Positions 44,564-54,407 of a stretch of 64,000 bases of DNA are shown here, one piece after another (within the stretch, counting starts at the first letter, position 1; each line of letters starts with the position of its first letter). The translations under genes and the position numbers were made by a program. Source of the stretch: Caulobacter sp. FWC26 (lineage in GTDB: Bacteria > Pseudomonadota > Alphaproteobacteria > Caulobacterales > Caulobacteraceae); assembly GCF_002742645.2 (NCBI RefSeq), contig NZ_CP033875.1:2396001-2460000 (forward strand), in the 5' to 3' direction. The notes below the pieces were generated by a model, which had not been told where the DNA came from, ran no database searches, and worked only from the letters and a program-made list of their open reading frames with translations.

Positions 44564-45682
44564 CGGTCGACCGATCTGGACCTCGGCGCGCGCCAGGGCG
44601 TCGGCTTCGATGTCGGCATAGAACAGATTGAAGGCGGCGACCTTGCGCCGATCGGCCCAGGAGCCGCTGTCGCGCAATGCACTGGACTTGGGACGGCTGG
44701 TGCGCAGCAGGCCGTTCTCGCATCGCGCCGCCACCTGCCGCTGCAAGAACGCCGGACGAGCACCCCAGTCCAGACCTGTGGCGTTGGCCGCGCCGAGGTT
44801 CATCCGCGCCGGCGCGCGCTCAAGCGTCACACCGCCGAGCAGCGGATTGAAGCAAAGGGGCTGGCGATGCTCGAGATTCACCAGCTGATCGGCGCCGTCC
44901 CAGACCAGAGACCGTCCGGTAAGCTCCTGGGCGGCGCGGAAATCTCCCTCCTGCGCCGAGGCCCAGGCCGCGACGCAGCGGATTTGACCCCGACGTTCGC
45001 AGGCCGGCAGCGGCGCCTCGGGGCCGTACTCGTCGGCGGGCACAACAGTTTCGATCAGATAGGCGGCGACAAGTCGTCGCTTCAGCTCCGGCTTGCCGGC
45101 GATCTCCTCGCGCAACAGTCGCGCGGCCAGGGATCCCCCCTGTTCGACGCCGACGATCACGAAGGGACGGTCCTGACCGTAACGCGAGACATAAGCGCGG
45201 AAGGCCTGCAGCACGTCGCCATAGGCGAAGCGGCGGGCGTCGCGCGCGTCGTCGCGCAGGGTCAGATAGGTGTAGAGGCTGGCCTGACGATAACGAGGCG
45301 CAAACAGACGCCCCACCCGCTCGAACGGCCCCGCGTAGTTGGGCAGCACCACCCGCGACAGGAACCTCTGCGCCTTGGGCTGGTCGATGCCGCCATTCCA
45401 GTCGCGCCCACCGTCGAAGGTGGTGGGATGGACGAAGAACACGTCCACCGACGGATCGGCGGCTGTCGGCGTTTCGGCGCGCCCCGGCAGCAGGGCCCAG
45501 GCCTCGCGCTTGCCATAGTCCGGCGCGGGCGGCGGCTTGTAAGTCAGGAACGGGATCTTGGGATCGAGCGCGTTGCTGAGGATGTCGTAGCGCCAGATGA
45601 AGGCGGCCGCGAGGATCAGCGCCAGGAACAGCGCCGCCCCCGCGAAGATCCAGCGCTTGAAGCCTTTGAACGAGCCGCTCAT
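44528..45682 (-). CDS. DUF3089 alpha/beta-hydrolase-like protein, probably inactive
   Basis: 384 residues, with an N-terminal membrane anchor (about residues 11-30). The body matches DUF3089: VDVFFVHPTTFDGGRDWNGG near residue 79 and the ARRFAYGDVLQAFRAYV segment near 149. The nucleophile elbow, normally G-x-S-x-G, reads GVEQGG (residues 178-183), with Glu 180 where Ser is expected. It lies 31 bases after the thiolase gene and may be co-transcribed. It overlaps the convergent DUF6285 gene by 36 bases. Confidence 0.82.
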   Translation of the reverse strand: MSGSFKGFKRWIFAGAALFLALILAAAFIWRYDILSNALDPKIPFLTYKPPPAPDYGKREAWALLPGRAETPTAADPSVDVFFVHPTTFDGGRDWNGGIDQPKAQRFLSRVVLPNYAGPFERVGRLFAPRYRQASLYTYLTLRDDARDARRFAYGDVLQAFRAYVSRYGQDRPFVIVGVEQGGSLAARLLREEIAGKPELKRRLVAAYLIETVVPADEYGPEAPLPACERRGQIRCVAAWASAQEGDFRAAQELTGRSLVWDGADQLVNLEHRQPLCFNPLLGGVTLERAPARMNLGAANATGLDWGARPAFLQRQVAARCENGLLRTSRPKSSALRDSGSWADRRKVAAFNLFYADIEADALARAEVQIGRPLSPVANVEQGG

Positions 45683-45713
45683 GCGCTTGGGTTACACCAA
45701 GGCTTGGGCGGCT

Positions 45714-46916
45714 TTAAGCCCCTTCCTGGCCAATGATGGCGACTGAACAGACGTTGCTCGCCGGCGCGCCGCCCAGGTTGTGGGTCATGCCGAAAACCGG
45801 GTTGGCCAGCTGTCGCTCCCCCGCGCGGCCCTGAAGCTGCAGGTACATCTCGTAGAGCATCCGCAAGCCCGACGCGCCGATCGGGTGCCCAAAGCACTTC
45901 AGGCCGCCGTCGATCTGGCACGGCACGCCGCCGTCGGCGTCATAGAAGCCGTCCAGGACGTCACGCCAGCCCTTCCCCTCGGGCGAGATGAACAGGTCCT
46001 CCATCGTGACCAGCTCGGTGACGGAGAAGCAGTCGTGCACCTCCATCATCGAAATCTGCTCGCGCGGGCGCTCGATGCCGGCCTCCTTGTAGGCCTTGCC
46101 GGCGGCGATCCGGGCGGTGTGGAAGTGGCTACCGTCCCAGCCGTTGTACTGGCTCTCGTAGCCGTTCGAGACCGACAGCTGCAGGGCCTTCACGGTGACA
46201 AGATCGTGCTTGCCCAGCGCGCGGGCGATCTCCGGCGTGGTGACGATCGCCGCCGCCGCGCCGTCCGAGACGCCGCAGCAGTCGAACAGGCCCAGCGGTT
46301 CGGCGATCAGCGGCGCATTGAGGGCCTGCTCCTCGGTGATCGGCTTGCGCAGGTGGGCCTTGGGGTTCTTGGCGCCGTTGGCGTGGCTCTTGACCGAAAC
46401 GTGGGCGATGGCGCGCTTGAGGTCTTCCTTCGAGACCCCATGCTTGGCGCGGTAGGCGCTGGCCAGCTGCGCGAAGTTTCCGGGCGCCGAGCCGTTCGGC
46501 ATCACCTGCGGGCTGAGCGTGCCGGGATTGGCGACCGGCAGGCCGCCGTAGCCGGTGTCCTTCAGCTTCTCGACCCCGACCGCCAGGGCGATGTCGGCCG
46601 CGCCGGCCGCCACCGCATAGACCGCCCCCCGGAAGGCTTCTGAACCGGACGCGCAGAAGTTCTCGACCCGCGTCACGGCGATGTTGGGCAGTCGCAAGGC
46701 TATCGACAGCGGCGTGCCGCCTTTGCCCGAGCCGATCTCGTCGATGTGGGTGGAGAACCAGGCCGCGTCCAGCTGGGTCGGCTCAATGCCGGCGTCCTGC
46801 ATGGCCTCCAGATAGGCTTCGACCATCAGGTCGTCAGGCCCGGCGTCCCAACGCTCGCCGAACTTGCTGCAGCCCATCCCGAGAATGGCGACCTTGTCGC
46901 GAATACCTTGAGGCAT
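45714..46916 (-). CDS. Thiolase (SCP-x / acetyl-CoA acetyltransferase family)
   Basis: 400 residues. The active Cys is in VENFCASGSEAFRGAVY near residue 88, and the C-terminal motif is LKCFGHPIGASGLRM near residue 345. It is of the SCP-x/lipid-transfer type often paired with OB-fold DUF35 proteins. Ten bases separate it from the upstream HMG-CoA-synthase-like gene, so they form an operon; a role in acyl-CoA chain metabolism is inferred. Confidence 0.9.
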   Translation of the reverse strand: MPQGIRDKVAILGMGCSKFGERWDAGPDDLMVEAYLEAMQDAGIEPTQLDAAWFSTHIDEIGSGKGGTPLSIALRLPNIAVTRVENFCASGSEAFRGAVYAVAAGAADIALAVGVEKLKDTGYGGLPVANPGTLSPQVMPNGSAPGNFAQLASAYRAKHGVSKEDLKRAIAHVSVKSHANGAKNPKAHLRKPITEEQALNAPLIAEPLGLFDCCGVSDGAAAAIVTTPEIARALGKHDLVTVKALQLSVSNGYESQYNGWDGSHFHTARIAAGKAYKEAGIERPREQISMMEVHDCFSVTELVTMEDLFISPEGKGWRDVLDGFYDADGGVPCQIDGGLKCFGHPIGASGLRMLYEMYLQLQGRAGERQLANPVFGMTHNLGGAPASNVCSVAIIGQEGA

Positions 46917-46926
46917 GTCGGTCTCC

Positions 46927-48393
46927 CTATTCGGCTGCTTGAGCGGTTTGCGCGGCGATGGCGGCCCGGTCGAGCGTGGCCTTCCAGAAGTAGCGGACGA
47001 AGCCGCGCTTCTCGTCGACCTCCTTGATGCGGAACACCATCCGCACCGGCAGGCCGGTCTCGACGTCGCCCGGCGAGACGTCAGTGATGTCCATCATGAT
47101 TCGACCACCGCCCTCGAAGACGACCATCCCGTAGTGGTTCGGCGGAGCCATCGAAAACGTCAGATAATCAGCCGAGTAACTGAGAATGCTCGCACGACGT
47201 TCGGCGAACTTGTACGGCTCCTGGGTGTCGACAGCGGGATTGTTCGGGGCCACCGAGATGCGGGTGCGCGGGAACTGGATGACCCCCGTCTCGCGGCAGC
47301 GACCGCCCACAAGGCCCAGGATCATGTCCTCGTTGCGATAGAGGGTCGTCAGGGCCGTCTTGTTGTCCTTCTCGGCCCGCATGCCCTTGTCCCAGTCAAT
47401 AAGGCCGTTGAAGGTCAGGAACTTCAGATAGTTGGTCTCGACTTCTCGATCCGCGAGCGAACCGGTTACGCCCCGCGCCGGACGCGCGCCCTGGCCCGTG
47501 GCGCGGAACACCAGGGCCTCAGCGCCCTGGCCGAACTGGGCGACCAGGATGACCTCGCCGGCCTTCGCCTGCTCCAACGCGTGGGCCAGCATGATCGGAC
47601 CATGCGCGCAGCCCGCCTCGCCCATAACGGCGGCGAGGTTGTCGCGGACCGCCTCCGGCTTGATCCCGACCGACTTCGCCACGGTGGCGGCCATGCCGGC
47701 GAACGTCGACGGGAAGCAGAAATGATCGATATCCGAAGCACTTACCCCCGAAACCTCCAGCGCCTTGCGGATCGCCGGCGGGACCAGTTTGACGATGCCC
47801 TCGTCGCGGATCCAGCGCTCTTCCCAGTAGTAGTCAAAGCCCCCGTCATCACCGCGGAAGTGGTCGACGAAGTCATCGGTGATGCTGCCGCGTCCTAGGA
47901 ACTCGGCCGCGCCGGGATCGTCAGAGATCATGAAGGCGGCCGCGCCGTCGCCGAAGTCCAGCTCCTGAGCCGAGACCGCACGGGCCTTGCGGTGTTCGCC
48001 CACCGCGACGAGAGAGGTTCCGCCCGCAGCCAGCGCCTGCCCCAGCGCCGTCAGCCCGCAACGCTGCGAGCCCGTCACGTCACTGGCCGTAATCGACTTC
48101 TCAAGGGTGAGCGCCGCCGAGACGACGCCCGCGTTCAGTCGGTCGGCGAACGGCGCGGTCGTCGAGGCGAAATAGAGGCTGCTGATGTGCGAGCGATCAT
48201 CGTCGGGACCGAGGGCGTCGCGCGCCGCCTCGACCGCCATGGTCAGGGCGTCCTCGTCCCAGTTGGCCATGGATCGCTCGCCCTTGCCCTTGGCCTTGAG
48301 ATTGGGCGCGACCCAGGCGTTGGCCTCGGTAACGGCCTTGCGGCTCAAACGCAATCGCGGCGCATAGGCGCCCCAGGCGGCGATGCCGACCAT
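46927..48393 (-). CDS. HMG-CoA-synthase-like / DUF35 OB-fold fusion
   Basis: 488 residues. Residues about 1-325 are a thiolase-fold condensing enzyme of the HMG-CoA synthase/KAS III type: start MVGIAAWGAYAPRLRLSRK, Cys in SDVTGSQRCGLTALG near residue 111. Residues about 345-475 are a DUF35-type rubredoxin/OB-fold unit, but its zinc ribbon keeps only one Cys (GGRCRETG), so metal binding is doubtful. The following thiolase gene is its likely partner; such pairs often act in acyl-CoA metabolism. Confidence 0.85.
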   Translation of the reverse strand: MVGIAAWGAYAPRLRLSRKAVTEANAWVAPNLKAKGKGERSMANWDEDALTMAVEAARDALGPDDDRSHISSLYFASTTAPFADRLNAGVVSAALTLEKSITASDVTGSQRCGLTALGQALAAGGTSLVAVGEHRKARAVSAQELDFGDGAAAFMISDDPGAAEFLGRGSITDDFVDHFRGDDGGFDYYWEERWIRDEGIVKLVPPAIRKALEVSGVSASDIDHFCFPSTFAGMAATVAKSVGIKPEAVRDNLAAVMGEAGCAHGPIMLAHALEQAKAGEVILVAQFGQGAEALVFRATGQGARPARGVTGSLADREVETNYLKFLTFNGLIDWDKGMRAEKDNKTALTTLYRNEDMILGLVGGRCRETGVIQFPRTRISVAPNNPAVDTQEPYKFAERRASILSYSADYLTFSMAPPNHYGMVVFEGGGRIMMDITDVSPGDVETGLPVRMVFRIKEVDEKRGFVRYFWKATLDRAAIAAQTAQAAE

Positions 48394-48493
48394 TTCTCGC
48401 TCCCTGCCTATCGGGCTCGACCCGACTTATCGGCGTTCAGCTTACGCTCGCGGAAATGGACGGCAACCGTGCCCCGACGTTAGCGGAACGCGC

Positions 48494-49495
48494 TCAGCGG
48501 TAGGGATCGTCGGTGTTCAGATAGCCGGCCACATAGTCGGCCACGCCGTCCTCCAGCGCGGTCATCGGGGCGTCGTAACCGGCGGCGCGCAGACGGCTCA
48601 TGTCGGCCTGGGTGTAGTATTGGTACTTGCCGCGCAGCACCTCGGGCATGTCGATATAGGTGATGTCCGGCGCGCGGCCCGCCGCTTCGAAGGTGGCGAC
48701 GGCGAGATCGCGGAACGAGCGCGCCTGGCCCGAGCCGAGATTGAAGACGCCGTTGACCGCCGGGCTCTTAGCCAGCCAGCCGACCACGTCGACCACGTCG
48801 CGGACATAGACGAAGTCGCGCAGTTGGCCGCCGTCCTCGTAGTCCGGGTGATGCGACTTGAAGAGCTTCACCCCCTCACCCGCCGCGATGCGCGGCCAGA
48901 TCTGGGCCACGACCGACTTCATGCCGCCCTTGTGGTCCTCGTTGGGCCCGTAGACGTTGAAGAACTTCAGCCCCGCCCACTGCGCCGGCGCGCGGCCGCG
49001 CTGGGCCTCGCGCACTGCATAGATGTCGAACAGGGCCTTGGACCAGCCATAGGCGTTCAAGGGCCGCAGGGCCTGCAGCGAGGCCAGATCGTCCTTGCCA
49101 TCAAAGCCCAGAGCGCCGTCGCCATAGGTGGCGGCCGACGAGGCGTAGATCAGGCGCTTGCCGCGCTGGGCGCACCAGTCCCACAGATCCCGCGAAAGCA
49201 CGAAGTTGGACTGCACGATCTTGTCGGCGTCGATCTCGGTGGTCGAGGACACCGCGCCCATGTGGATCACGAGCTCAAGCTCGGCGCCGCGCTTGGCAAG
49301 CCAGTCGAACAACTGCTCGGGCGCGACGAAGTCGGCGATCGGATGCTTGGCGATGTTGCGCCACTTGCCGCTGGCCGCGTCGCGCAGGCGATCGCAGACC
49401 ACGACATCCAACTCTGGGTCCTCGCAGAGCCGGGCGACGATGTTCGAACCGACGAAGCCGGCGCCGCCGGTGACCAGGACGATGCGGCGGCTCAT
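48494..49495 (-). CDS. hldD: ADP-L-glycero-D-manno-heptose 6-epimerase
   Basis: Makes the heptose donor for the LPS inner core. 333 residues; NAD(P) motif VTGGAGFVGSN near residue 8, catalytic YGWSK near residue 148, and GLKFFNVYGPNEDHKGGMKS typical of HldD/RfaD. ATG 49495 is two bases after the kdsA stop, so the two are an operon for lipid A-core biosynthesis. Confidence 0.93.
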   Translation of the reverse strand: MSRRIVLVTGGAGFVGSNIVARLCEDPELDVVVCDRLRDAASGKWRNIAKHPIADFVAPEQLFDWLAKRGAELELVIHMGAVSSTTEIDADKIVQSNFVLSRDLWDWCAQRGKRLIYASSAATYGDGALGFDGKDDLASLQALRPLNAYGWSKALFDIYAVREAQRGRAPAQWAGLKFFNVYGPNEDHKGGMKSVVAQIWPRIAAGEGVKLFKSHHPDYEDGGQLRDFVYVRDVVDVVGWLAKSPAVNGVFNLGSGQARSFRDLAVATFEAAGRAPDITYIDMPEVLRGKYQYYTQADMSRLRAAGYDAPMTALEDGVADYVAGYLNTDDPYR

Positions 49496-49497
49496 GC

Positions 49498-50361
49498 TCA
49501 GGCGGCCTTGGTCAGGGCGTCGTAGCGCAGCAGGTTGGCGACCAGGGCCTCGAACTGGTTCATCGGCACCATGTTCGGACCGTCCGACGGCGCGTTGTCC
49601 GGATCGGGATGGGTCTCGATGAAGACGCAGGCCACACCGACGGCGACGGCGGCGCGGGCCAGGGTCGGCACGAACTCGCGCTGACCGCCCGAGGACGTGC
49701 CCTGCCCGCCCGGCTGCTGCACGCTGTGGGTGGCGTCGAACACCACGGGGCAGCCGATCTCTTTCATGATCGGCAGGGCGCGCATGTCGCTGACCAGGGT
49801 GTTGTAGCCGAACGAGGCGCCGCGCTCGCAGGCCATGACGTTGGGGTTGCCCGCGCCCGTGACCTTGGCGATCACGTTCTTCATATCCCACGGCGCCAGA
49901 AACTGGCCCTTCTTGATATTGATCGCGCGGCCGGTGTTGGCGGCGGCGACCAGCAAGTCGGTCTGGCGACACAGGAAGGCCGGGATCTGGATGACATCGA
50001 CGGCCTCGGCCACGATCGGACAGTGGCTGGTCTCGTGCACGTCGGTCAGGGTCGGCAGGCCGGTGACCTCGCGGATCTCCTGGAAGATCGGGAGGCTGTC
50101 CTTCAGGCCGATGCCGCGCTGGGCGTTGGCCGAGGTGCGGTTAGCCTTGTCGTAGGAGGTCTTGTAGATCAGGCCGACGCCGAGCCGGTCGGCCATTTCC
50201 TTCAACGCATGCGCTGTTTCCAGGGCGTGCTGGCGGCTCTCCATCTGGCAGGGCCCGGCGATGATCGAGAGCTTCTCACCGTTGCCGATACGAACGGGCG
50301 CGCCGTTCGGCGTCTTGATCTTGACGACGGCGTTGGGGGCGACGGCTTTCGGCTGATCCAC
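49498..50361 (-). CDS. kdsA: KDO-8-phosphate synthase
   Basis: Condenses arabinose-5-phosphate with PEP to KDO-8-phosphate for LPS. 287 residues, standard. Motifs: [15 protein letters not shown] near residue 33, [11 protein letters not shown] near 67, and [20 protein letters not shown] near 208. It is transcribed just before hldD. Confidence 0.96.
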   Translation of the reverse strand: MDQPKAVAPNAVVKIKTPNGAPVRIGNGEKLSIIAGPCQMESRQHALETAHALKEMADRLGVGLIYKTSYDKANRTSANAQRGIGLKDSLPIFQEIREVTGLPTLTDVHETSHCPIVAEAVDVIQIPAFLCRQTDLLVAAANTGRAINIKKGQFLAPWDMKNVIAKVTGAGNPNVMACERGASFGYNTLVSDMRALPIMKEIGCPVVFDATHSVQQPGGQGTSSGGQREFVPTLARAAVAVGVACVFIETHPDPDNAPSDGPNMVPMNQFEALVANLLRYDALTKAA

Positions 50362-50422
50362 GGCGGCTATTCCAGCGTATTAGGGCTTCGGGCGCCCCAG
50401 AGGTGACCCTTAGGACGAGACG

Positions 50423-51874
50423 GTGCAAGTGCGGAACGACTCTGGCGACAGCAAGGCGGGCTCCGGCGCCGTCATCGTATGGTTTCGCAAGGACCTGCGC
50501 ATAGCCGACAATCCGGCTCTGCGCCATGCTGCGGAGACCGGCCGCCCGGTGATCCCGCTCTACATTCTCGACGAGACGCCCGGCGTGCGCCCGATGGGCG
50601 GCGCTTCGCTCTGGTGGCTCGACAAGTCTCTCAAGAGCCTTGCAGAGAGCCTGAAGGCCCTGGGAGCCCCCCTCGTGCTCCGCAAGGGCGTCGCAGCGCA
50701 GGTGCTCGATGAGGTCATTGCGCAATCCGGCGCGACCTGCGTGCTGTGGAACCGACTCTACGATCAGGCCTCCGTAGACCGAGACGCCGCGATCAAGGCC
50801 GCGCTCAAGGATCGCGGCGTCGATTGCCAGAGCTTCAACGCCAGCCTTCTGAACGAGCCCTGGACGATCAAGAACGGCTCGGGCCAGCCCTACAAGGTCT
50901 TCACCCCGTACTGGCGCGCCGCACGGGAGCACCTGACCGATGTTGCGGTCGCGCCGGCGCCCGACCGCCTTGTCGCGCCGGCACAACTGCCGCGCAGCGA
51001 AGACCTCGCGAGTTGGAACCTGCACCCGACGAAGCCGGACTGGTCCAAGGGCTTCGACCTCTGGACGCCCGGCGAGCCCGGCGCTCATGCGCGGCTCGAC
51101 GTGTTCCTGAAAGGAGCGATCAAAGGCTACGGCGACCAGCGCGACATCCCGGGGGTGGAAGCAACCTCCAGGCTCTCGCCGCATCTGCACTTCGGCGAGA
51201 TCGGTCCGCGTCAGGTCTGGCTGGCGACGCGCAACGCCGCAGACCAAGGCGACATACCGGTCGTCGAGGCCGATAAGTTCCTGTCCGAGATCGGCTGGCG
51301 CGAGTTCAACCACTCGATCCTGTTTCATTGGCCCGAGATGCCCAGCCGAAACTTCAAGCCGGAGTTCGACAGTTTTCCCTGGATGAAGGATGACGGCGCA
51401 CTAGAGGCCTGGAAGATGGGCCAGACCGGCTATCCGATCGTCGACGCAGGGATGCGCGAGCTTTGGGCCACCGGCTTCATGCATAATCGCGTGCGCATGA
51501 TCGTAGCGTCGTTCCTGATCAAGCACTTGATGATCGACTGGCGCGAGGGCGAGGCCTGGTTCTGGGATACGCTGCTGGACGCCGATCTGGCCAACAACGT
51601 CGGCAATTGGCAGTGGACCGCCGGCAGCGGCGCGGACGCCGCGCCCTACTTCCGCATCTTCAATCCCATCGCCCAGGGCGAGAAGTTCGACCCCAAGGGC
51701 GACTATGTCCGACGCTGGGTTCCCGAGCTTCGCAGCGCTCCAGACGAGGTTATCCACAAGCCGTGGACCAAGCCCCTGCATCTGACGGCCGGCGCCAAAC
51801 GTCTCTATAGTCGACCGATCGTGGACCACGCCAAGGCGCGGGAACGCGCGCTGGAGGCCTATCACAGCCTCTAG
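50423..51874 (+). CDS. phrB: Deoxyribodipyrimidine photolyase
   Basis: Repairs UV pyrimidine dimers with light and FADH. 483 residues from a GTG start. N-terminal antenna domain: VIVWFRKDLRIADNPALRHA near residue 17. C-terminal FAD domain: WREFNHSILFHWPEMP near residue 293 and NNVGNWQWTAGSGADAAPYF near residue 391. The divergent neighbour is kdsA. Confidence 0.95.
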   Translation: MQVRNDSGDSKAGSGAVIVWFRKDLRIADNPALRHAAETGRPVIPLYILDETPGVRPMGGASLWWLDKSLKSLAESLKALGAPLVLRKGVAAQVLDEVIAQSGATCVLWNRLYDQASVDRDAAIKAALKDRGVDCQSFNASLLNEPWTIKNGSGQPYKVFTPYWRAAREHLTDVAVAPAPDRLVAPAQLPRSEDLASWNLHPTKPDWSKGFDLWTPGEPGAHARLDVFLKGAIKGYGDQRDIPGVEATSRLSPHLHFGEIGPRQVWLATRNAADQGDIPVVEADKFLSEIGWREFNHSILFHWPEMPSRNFKPEFDSFPWMKDDGALEAWKMGQTGYPIVDAGMRELWATGFMHNRVRMIVASFLIKHLMIDWREGEAWFWDTLLDADLANNVGNWQWTAGSGADAAPYFRIFNPIAQGEKFDPKGDYVRRWVPELRSAPDEVIHKPWTKPLHLTAGAKRLYSRPIVDHAKARERALEAYHSL

Positions 51875-51930
51875 CTGAGCGCGGGGGTTTACGGCGCGGT
51901 CGTCGAAGGCGTTAATGAACGCGTAACCGG

Positions 51931-53160
51931 ATGCGAGGCTTGGCCTTGGAAACTGCGCTCTGGAACGATCCCGATCTGCGAACCGCCCCCACGGCTTTCC
52001 GCGCGGCTTTGCGCGTGGTCGCCAGCAACTGGGACGCAGGCTCGATCACCTGGATCCTGCCCACGGGCAAGACGATGACGATCACGGGCCCGAACCCAGG
52101 TCCCGACGCCACGCTCAAGGTCAATGATTACAACTTCATGCGGCGGGCTTTTACGTCCGGCGCGATCGGCTTCGCCGAGGGCTTCATGGCCGGCGAATGG
52201 GAAACGCCGGACCTGTCGGCCCTGCTGGAGGCGTTCTCGCTGAACTTCGACAAGCTGGGCGCTCTGGTGTCCGGCAATCCGCTGATGCGCGCCTTGCACG
52301 GTCTCTACCACCTGCTTCACCGCAATAGCCGCTCGGGTTCGAAAAAGAACATCCACGCCCACTACGACCTGGGTAACAGCTTCTACTCGCGATGGCTGGA
52401 CCCGACGATGACCTATTCGTCGGCGCTCTACGAACGCCCGGGTCAGCCCCTGCCGGAGGCGCAACGCGCCAAGTACGCGGCCCTGGCTCGCACAATCGAC
52501 CTGCGCCCCGGCAAGCATGTGCTGGAGATCGGCTGCGGCTGGGGCGGCTTCGCCGAGTTCGCCGCCAAGGAGGTCGGGGCCAAGGTCACCGGCATCACCA
52601 TCTCTCAGGCCCAGTACGATTTCGCCCGCAAGCGCTTGTTCGAACAGGGCCTTTCGGAAAAGGCGGACATCCAGCTCGTCGACTATCGCGACGTCGAAGG
52701 TCGCTTTGACGCCGTCGCCTCGATCGAGATGTTCGAGGCCGTGGGCGAGGAGTACTGGCCGGCCTACTTCGCCAAGGTGCGCGATGTCCTGGTCCCCGGC
52801 GGCCGCGCGGGCCTGCAGATCATCACGATCCGGGACGAACTGTTCGACGAGTATCGCGGCCAGACCGACTTCATCCAGCGCTACATCTTCCCGGGGGGCA
52901 TGCTCCCCAGCGAGGCGCGCCTCAAGGAAGAGACCGAGCGCGCGGGCCTGGAATGGAGCGATCTCAAGCGCTTCGGTCAGAATTATGCCGACACGCTAGC
53001 CGAATGGGCCCGCCGGTTCGAAGCCGCCTGGAGCGAGATCCGCAAGGATGGTTTTGACGAACGCTTCCGTCGCCTGTGGCGGTTCTATCTGAGCTACTGC
53101 GAGGCGGGCTTCCGGACCGAGCGAACCAATGTGATCCAGCTGGGTCTCAGCCGAGCCTAG
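51931..53160 (+). CDS. cfa: Cyclopropane-fatty-acyl-phospholipid synthase
   Basis: SAM-dependent methylene transfer to unsaturated membrane lipids. 409 residues. Motifs: HAHYDLGNSFYSRWLDPTMT near residue 143, the SAM site VLEIGCGWGGFAEF near 197, and the acidic-rich IEMFEAVGEEYW near 268. It lies 56 bases after the photolyase gene on the same strand. Confidence 0.93.
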   Translation: MRGLALETALWNDPDLRTAPTAFRAALRVVASNWDAGSITWILPTGKTMTITGPNPGPDATLKVNDYNFMRRAFTSGAIGFAEGFMAGEWETPDLSALLEAFSLNFDKLGALVSGNPLMRALHGLYHLLHRNSRSGSKKNIHAHYDLGNSFYSRWLDPTMTYSSALYERPGQPLPEAQRAKYAALARTIDLRPGKHVLEIGCGWGGFAEFAAKEVGAKVTGITISQAQYDFARKRLFEQGLSEKADIQLVDYRDVEGRFDAVASIEMFEAVGEEYWPAYFAKVRDVLVPGGRAGLQIITIRDELFDEYRGQTDFIQRYIFPGGMLPSEARLKEETERAGLEWSDLKRFGQNYADTLAEWARRFEAAWSEIRKDGFDERFRRLWRFYLSYCEAGFRTERTNVIQLGLSRA

Positions 53161-53334
53161 GGGTGAGGCTGTCGGCTTGGCGTCTAGGCGGGCTTGTTGT
53201 GGATAAGAGCCTAAACATCTCAAGACCATGATGCTTTGGCCCGTCGCGCACCGTGCTTTCAGGAAAACTAGGCTTGCGCCGGCGCGGGACGACACGATCT
53301 ACCAGCCACCTGAAAACCGCGCCCAAGGCTCGCC

Positions 53335-54333
53335 ATGTCCATCCTGCCCAGCGTCCTCGACGCGATTGGAAATACGCCCCTGATCCGCCTCGCCCGTGCG
53401 AGCGAGGCCACCGGGTGCGAGATCCTTGGCAAGGCCGAGTTCATGAACCCGGGTCAGTCGGTCAAGGACCGCGCGGCGCTCGCCATCATCCGCGACGCCG
53501 AGGCCAAGGGCCTGCTCAAGCCCGGCGGGCGCATCGTCGAGGGCACGGCGGGCAATACGGGTATCGGCCTAGCCATGGTCGCCTCCGCGCTCGGCTACAG
53601 GACGACGATCGTCATCCCGCGCACCCAAAGCCAGGAAAAGAAGGACGCTATCCGATTGCTCGGCGCGGAGCTCGTCGAAGTTGACGCCGTCCCCTACTCA
53701 AACCCCGACAATTATGTCCGCTACTCCGGGCGCTTGGCCGAGGACCTCGCCAAGACCGAGCCTAACGGCGTGATCTGGGCAAACCAGTTCGACAACACCG
53801 CTAACCGCGATGCGCACTATCGCACCACGGGACCAGAAATCTTCGATCAGACAGGCGGTAAGGTCGACGGCTTCATCTGCGCCGTCGGCTCGGGCGGCAC
53901 GCTGGCGGGCGTGGCGGCGGCGCTGCGGGAACGCAAGCCGGGCGTCCGGATCGGCTTGGCCGACCCCTACGGCGCGGCGCTTTACGCCTGGTACAAGGAC
54001 GGCGAGCTGAAATCGGAAGGCTCCTCGATCAGCGAGGGCATCGGCCAGGGTCGGATCACGGCCAATCTCGAAGGCCTCGCCATCGATGATCCGTTCCGCG
54101 TCTCGGACCAGGAGATGCTGGAGGTGCTCTATGACCTCGTGCAGCACGAAGGTCTGTGCCTGGGCGGATCGGCGGGGATCAATGTCGCCGGCGCGATCAA
54201 GCTGGCCAAGGCGATGGGTCCTGGGCACACCATCGTGACGGTGCTGTGCGACCACGGCTCACGCTACCAGTCCAAGCTCTTCAACCCCGCCTTCCTTAAG
54301 GAAAAGGGCTTGCCGACGCCGCCTTGGATGTAG
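53335..54333 (+). CDS. cysK: Cysteine synthase A family protein
   Basis: PLP enzyme making cysteine from O-acetylserine and sulfide. 332 residues: start IGNTPLIRLARASEATG, the PLP Lys in NPGQSVKDRAALAII near residue 43, phosphate loop GTAGNTGIGLAM near 71, and SGGTLAGVAAALRERKPG near 185. It differs from E. coli CysK in details, so another beta-replacement activity is possible. It heads a set with sseA and metC. Confidence 0.88.
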   Translation: MSILPSVLDAIGNTPLIRLARASEATGCEILGKAEFMNPGQSVKDRAALAIIRDAEAKGLLKPGGRIVEGTAGNTGIGLAMVASALGYRTTIVIPRTQSQEKKDAIRLLGAELVEVDAVPYSNPDNYVRYSGRLAEDLAKTEPNGVIWANQFDNTANRDAHYRTTGPEIFDQTGGKVDGFICAVGSGGTLAGVAAALRERKPGVRIGLADPYGAALYAWYKDGELKSEGSSISEGIGQGRITANLEGLAIDDPFRVSDQEMLEVLYDLVQHEGLCLGGSAGINVAGAIKLAKAMGPGHTIVTVLCDHGSRYQSKLFNPAFLKEKGLPTPPWM

Positions 54334-54407
54334 CTTGCGATCGGGGCGCGCGGGCGCGATGTTGCCCGGCCCGCAACGTGGCGAGTCAGACCCCGAAAGG
54401 CGCCCCC

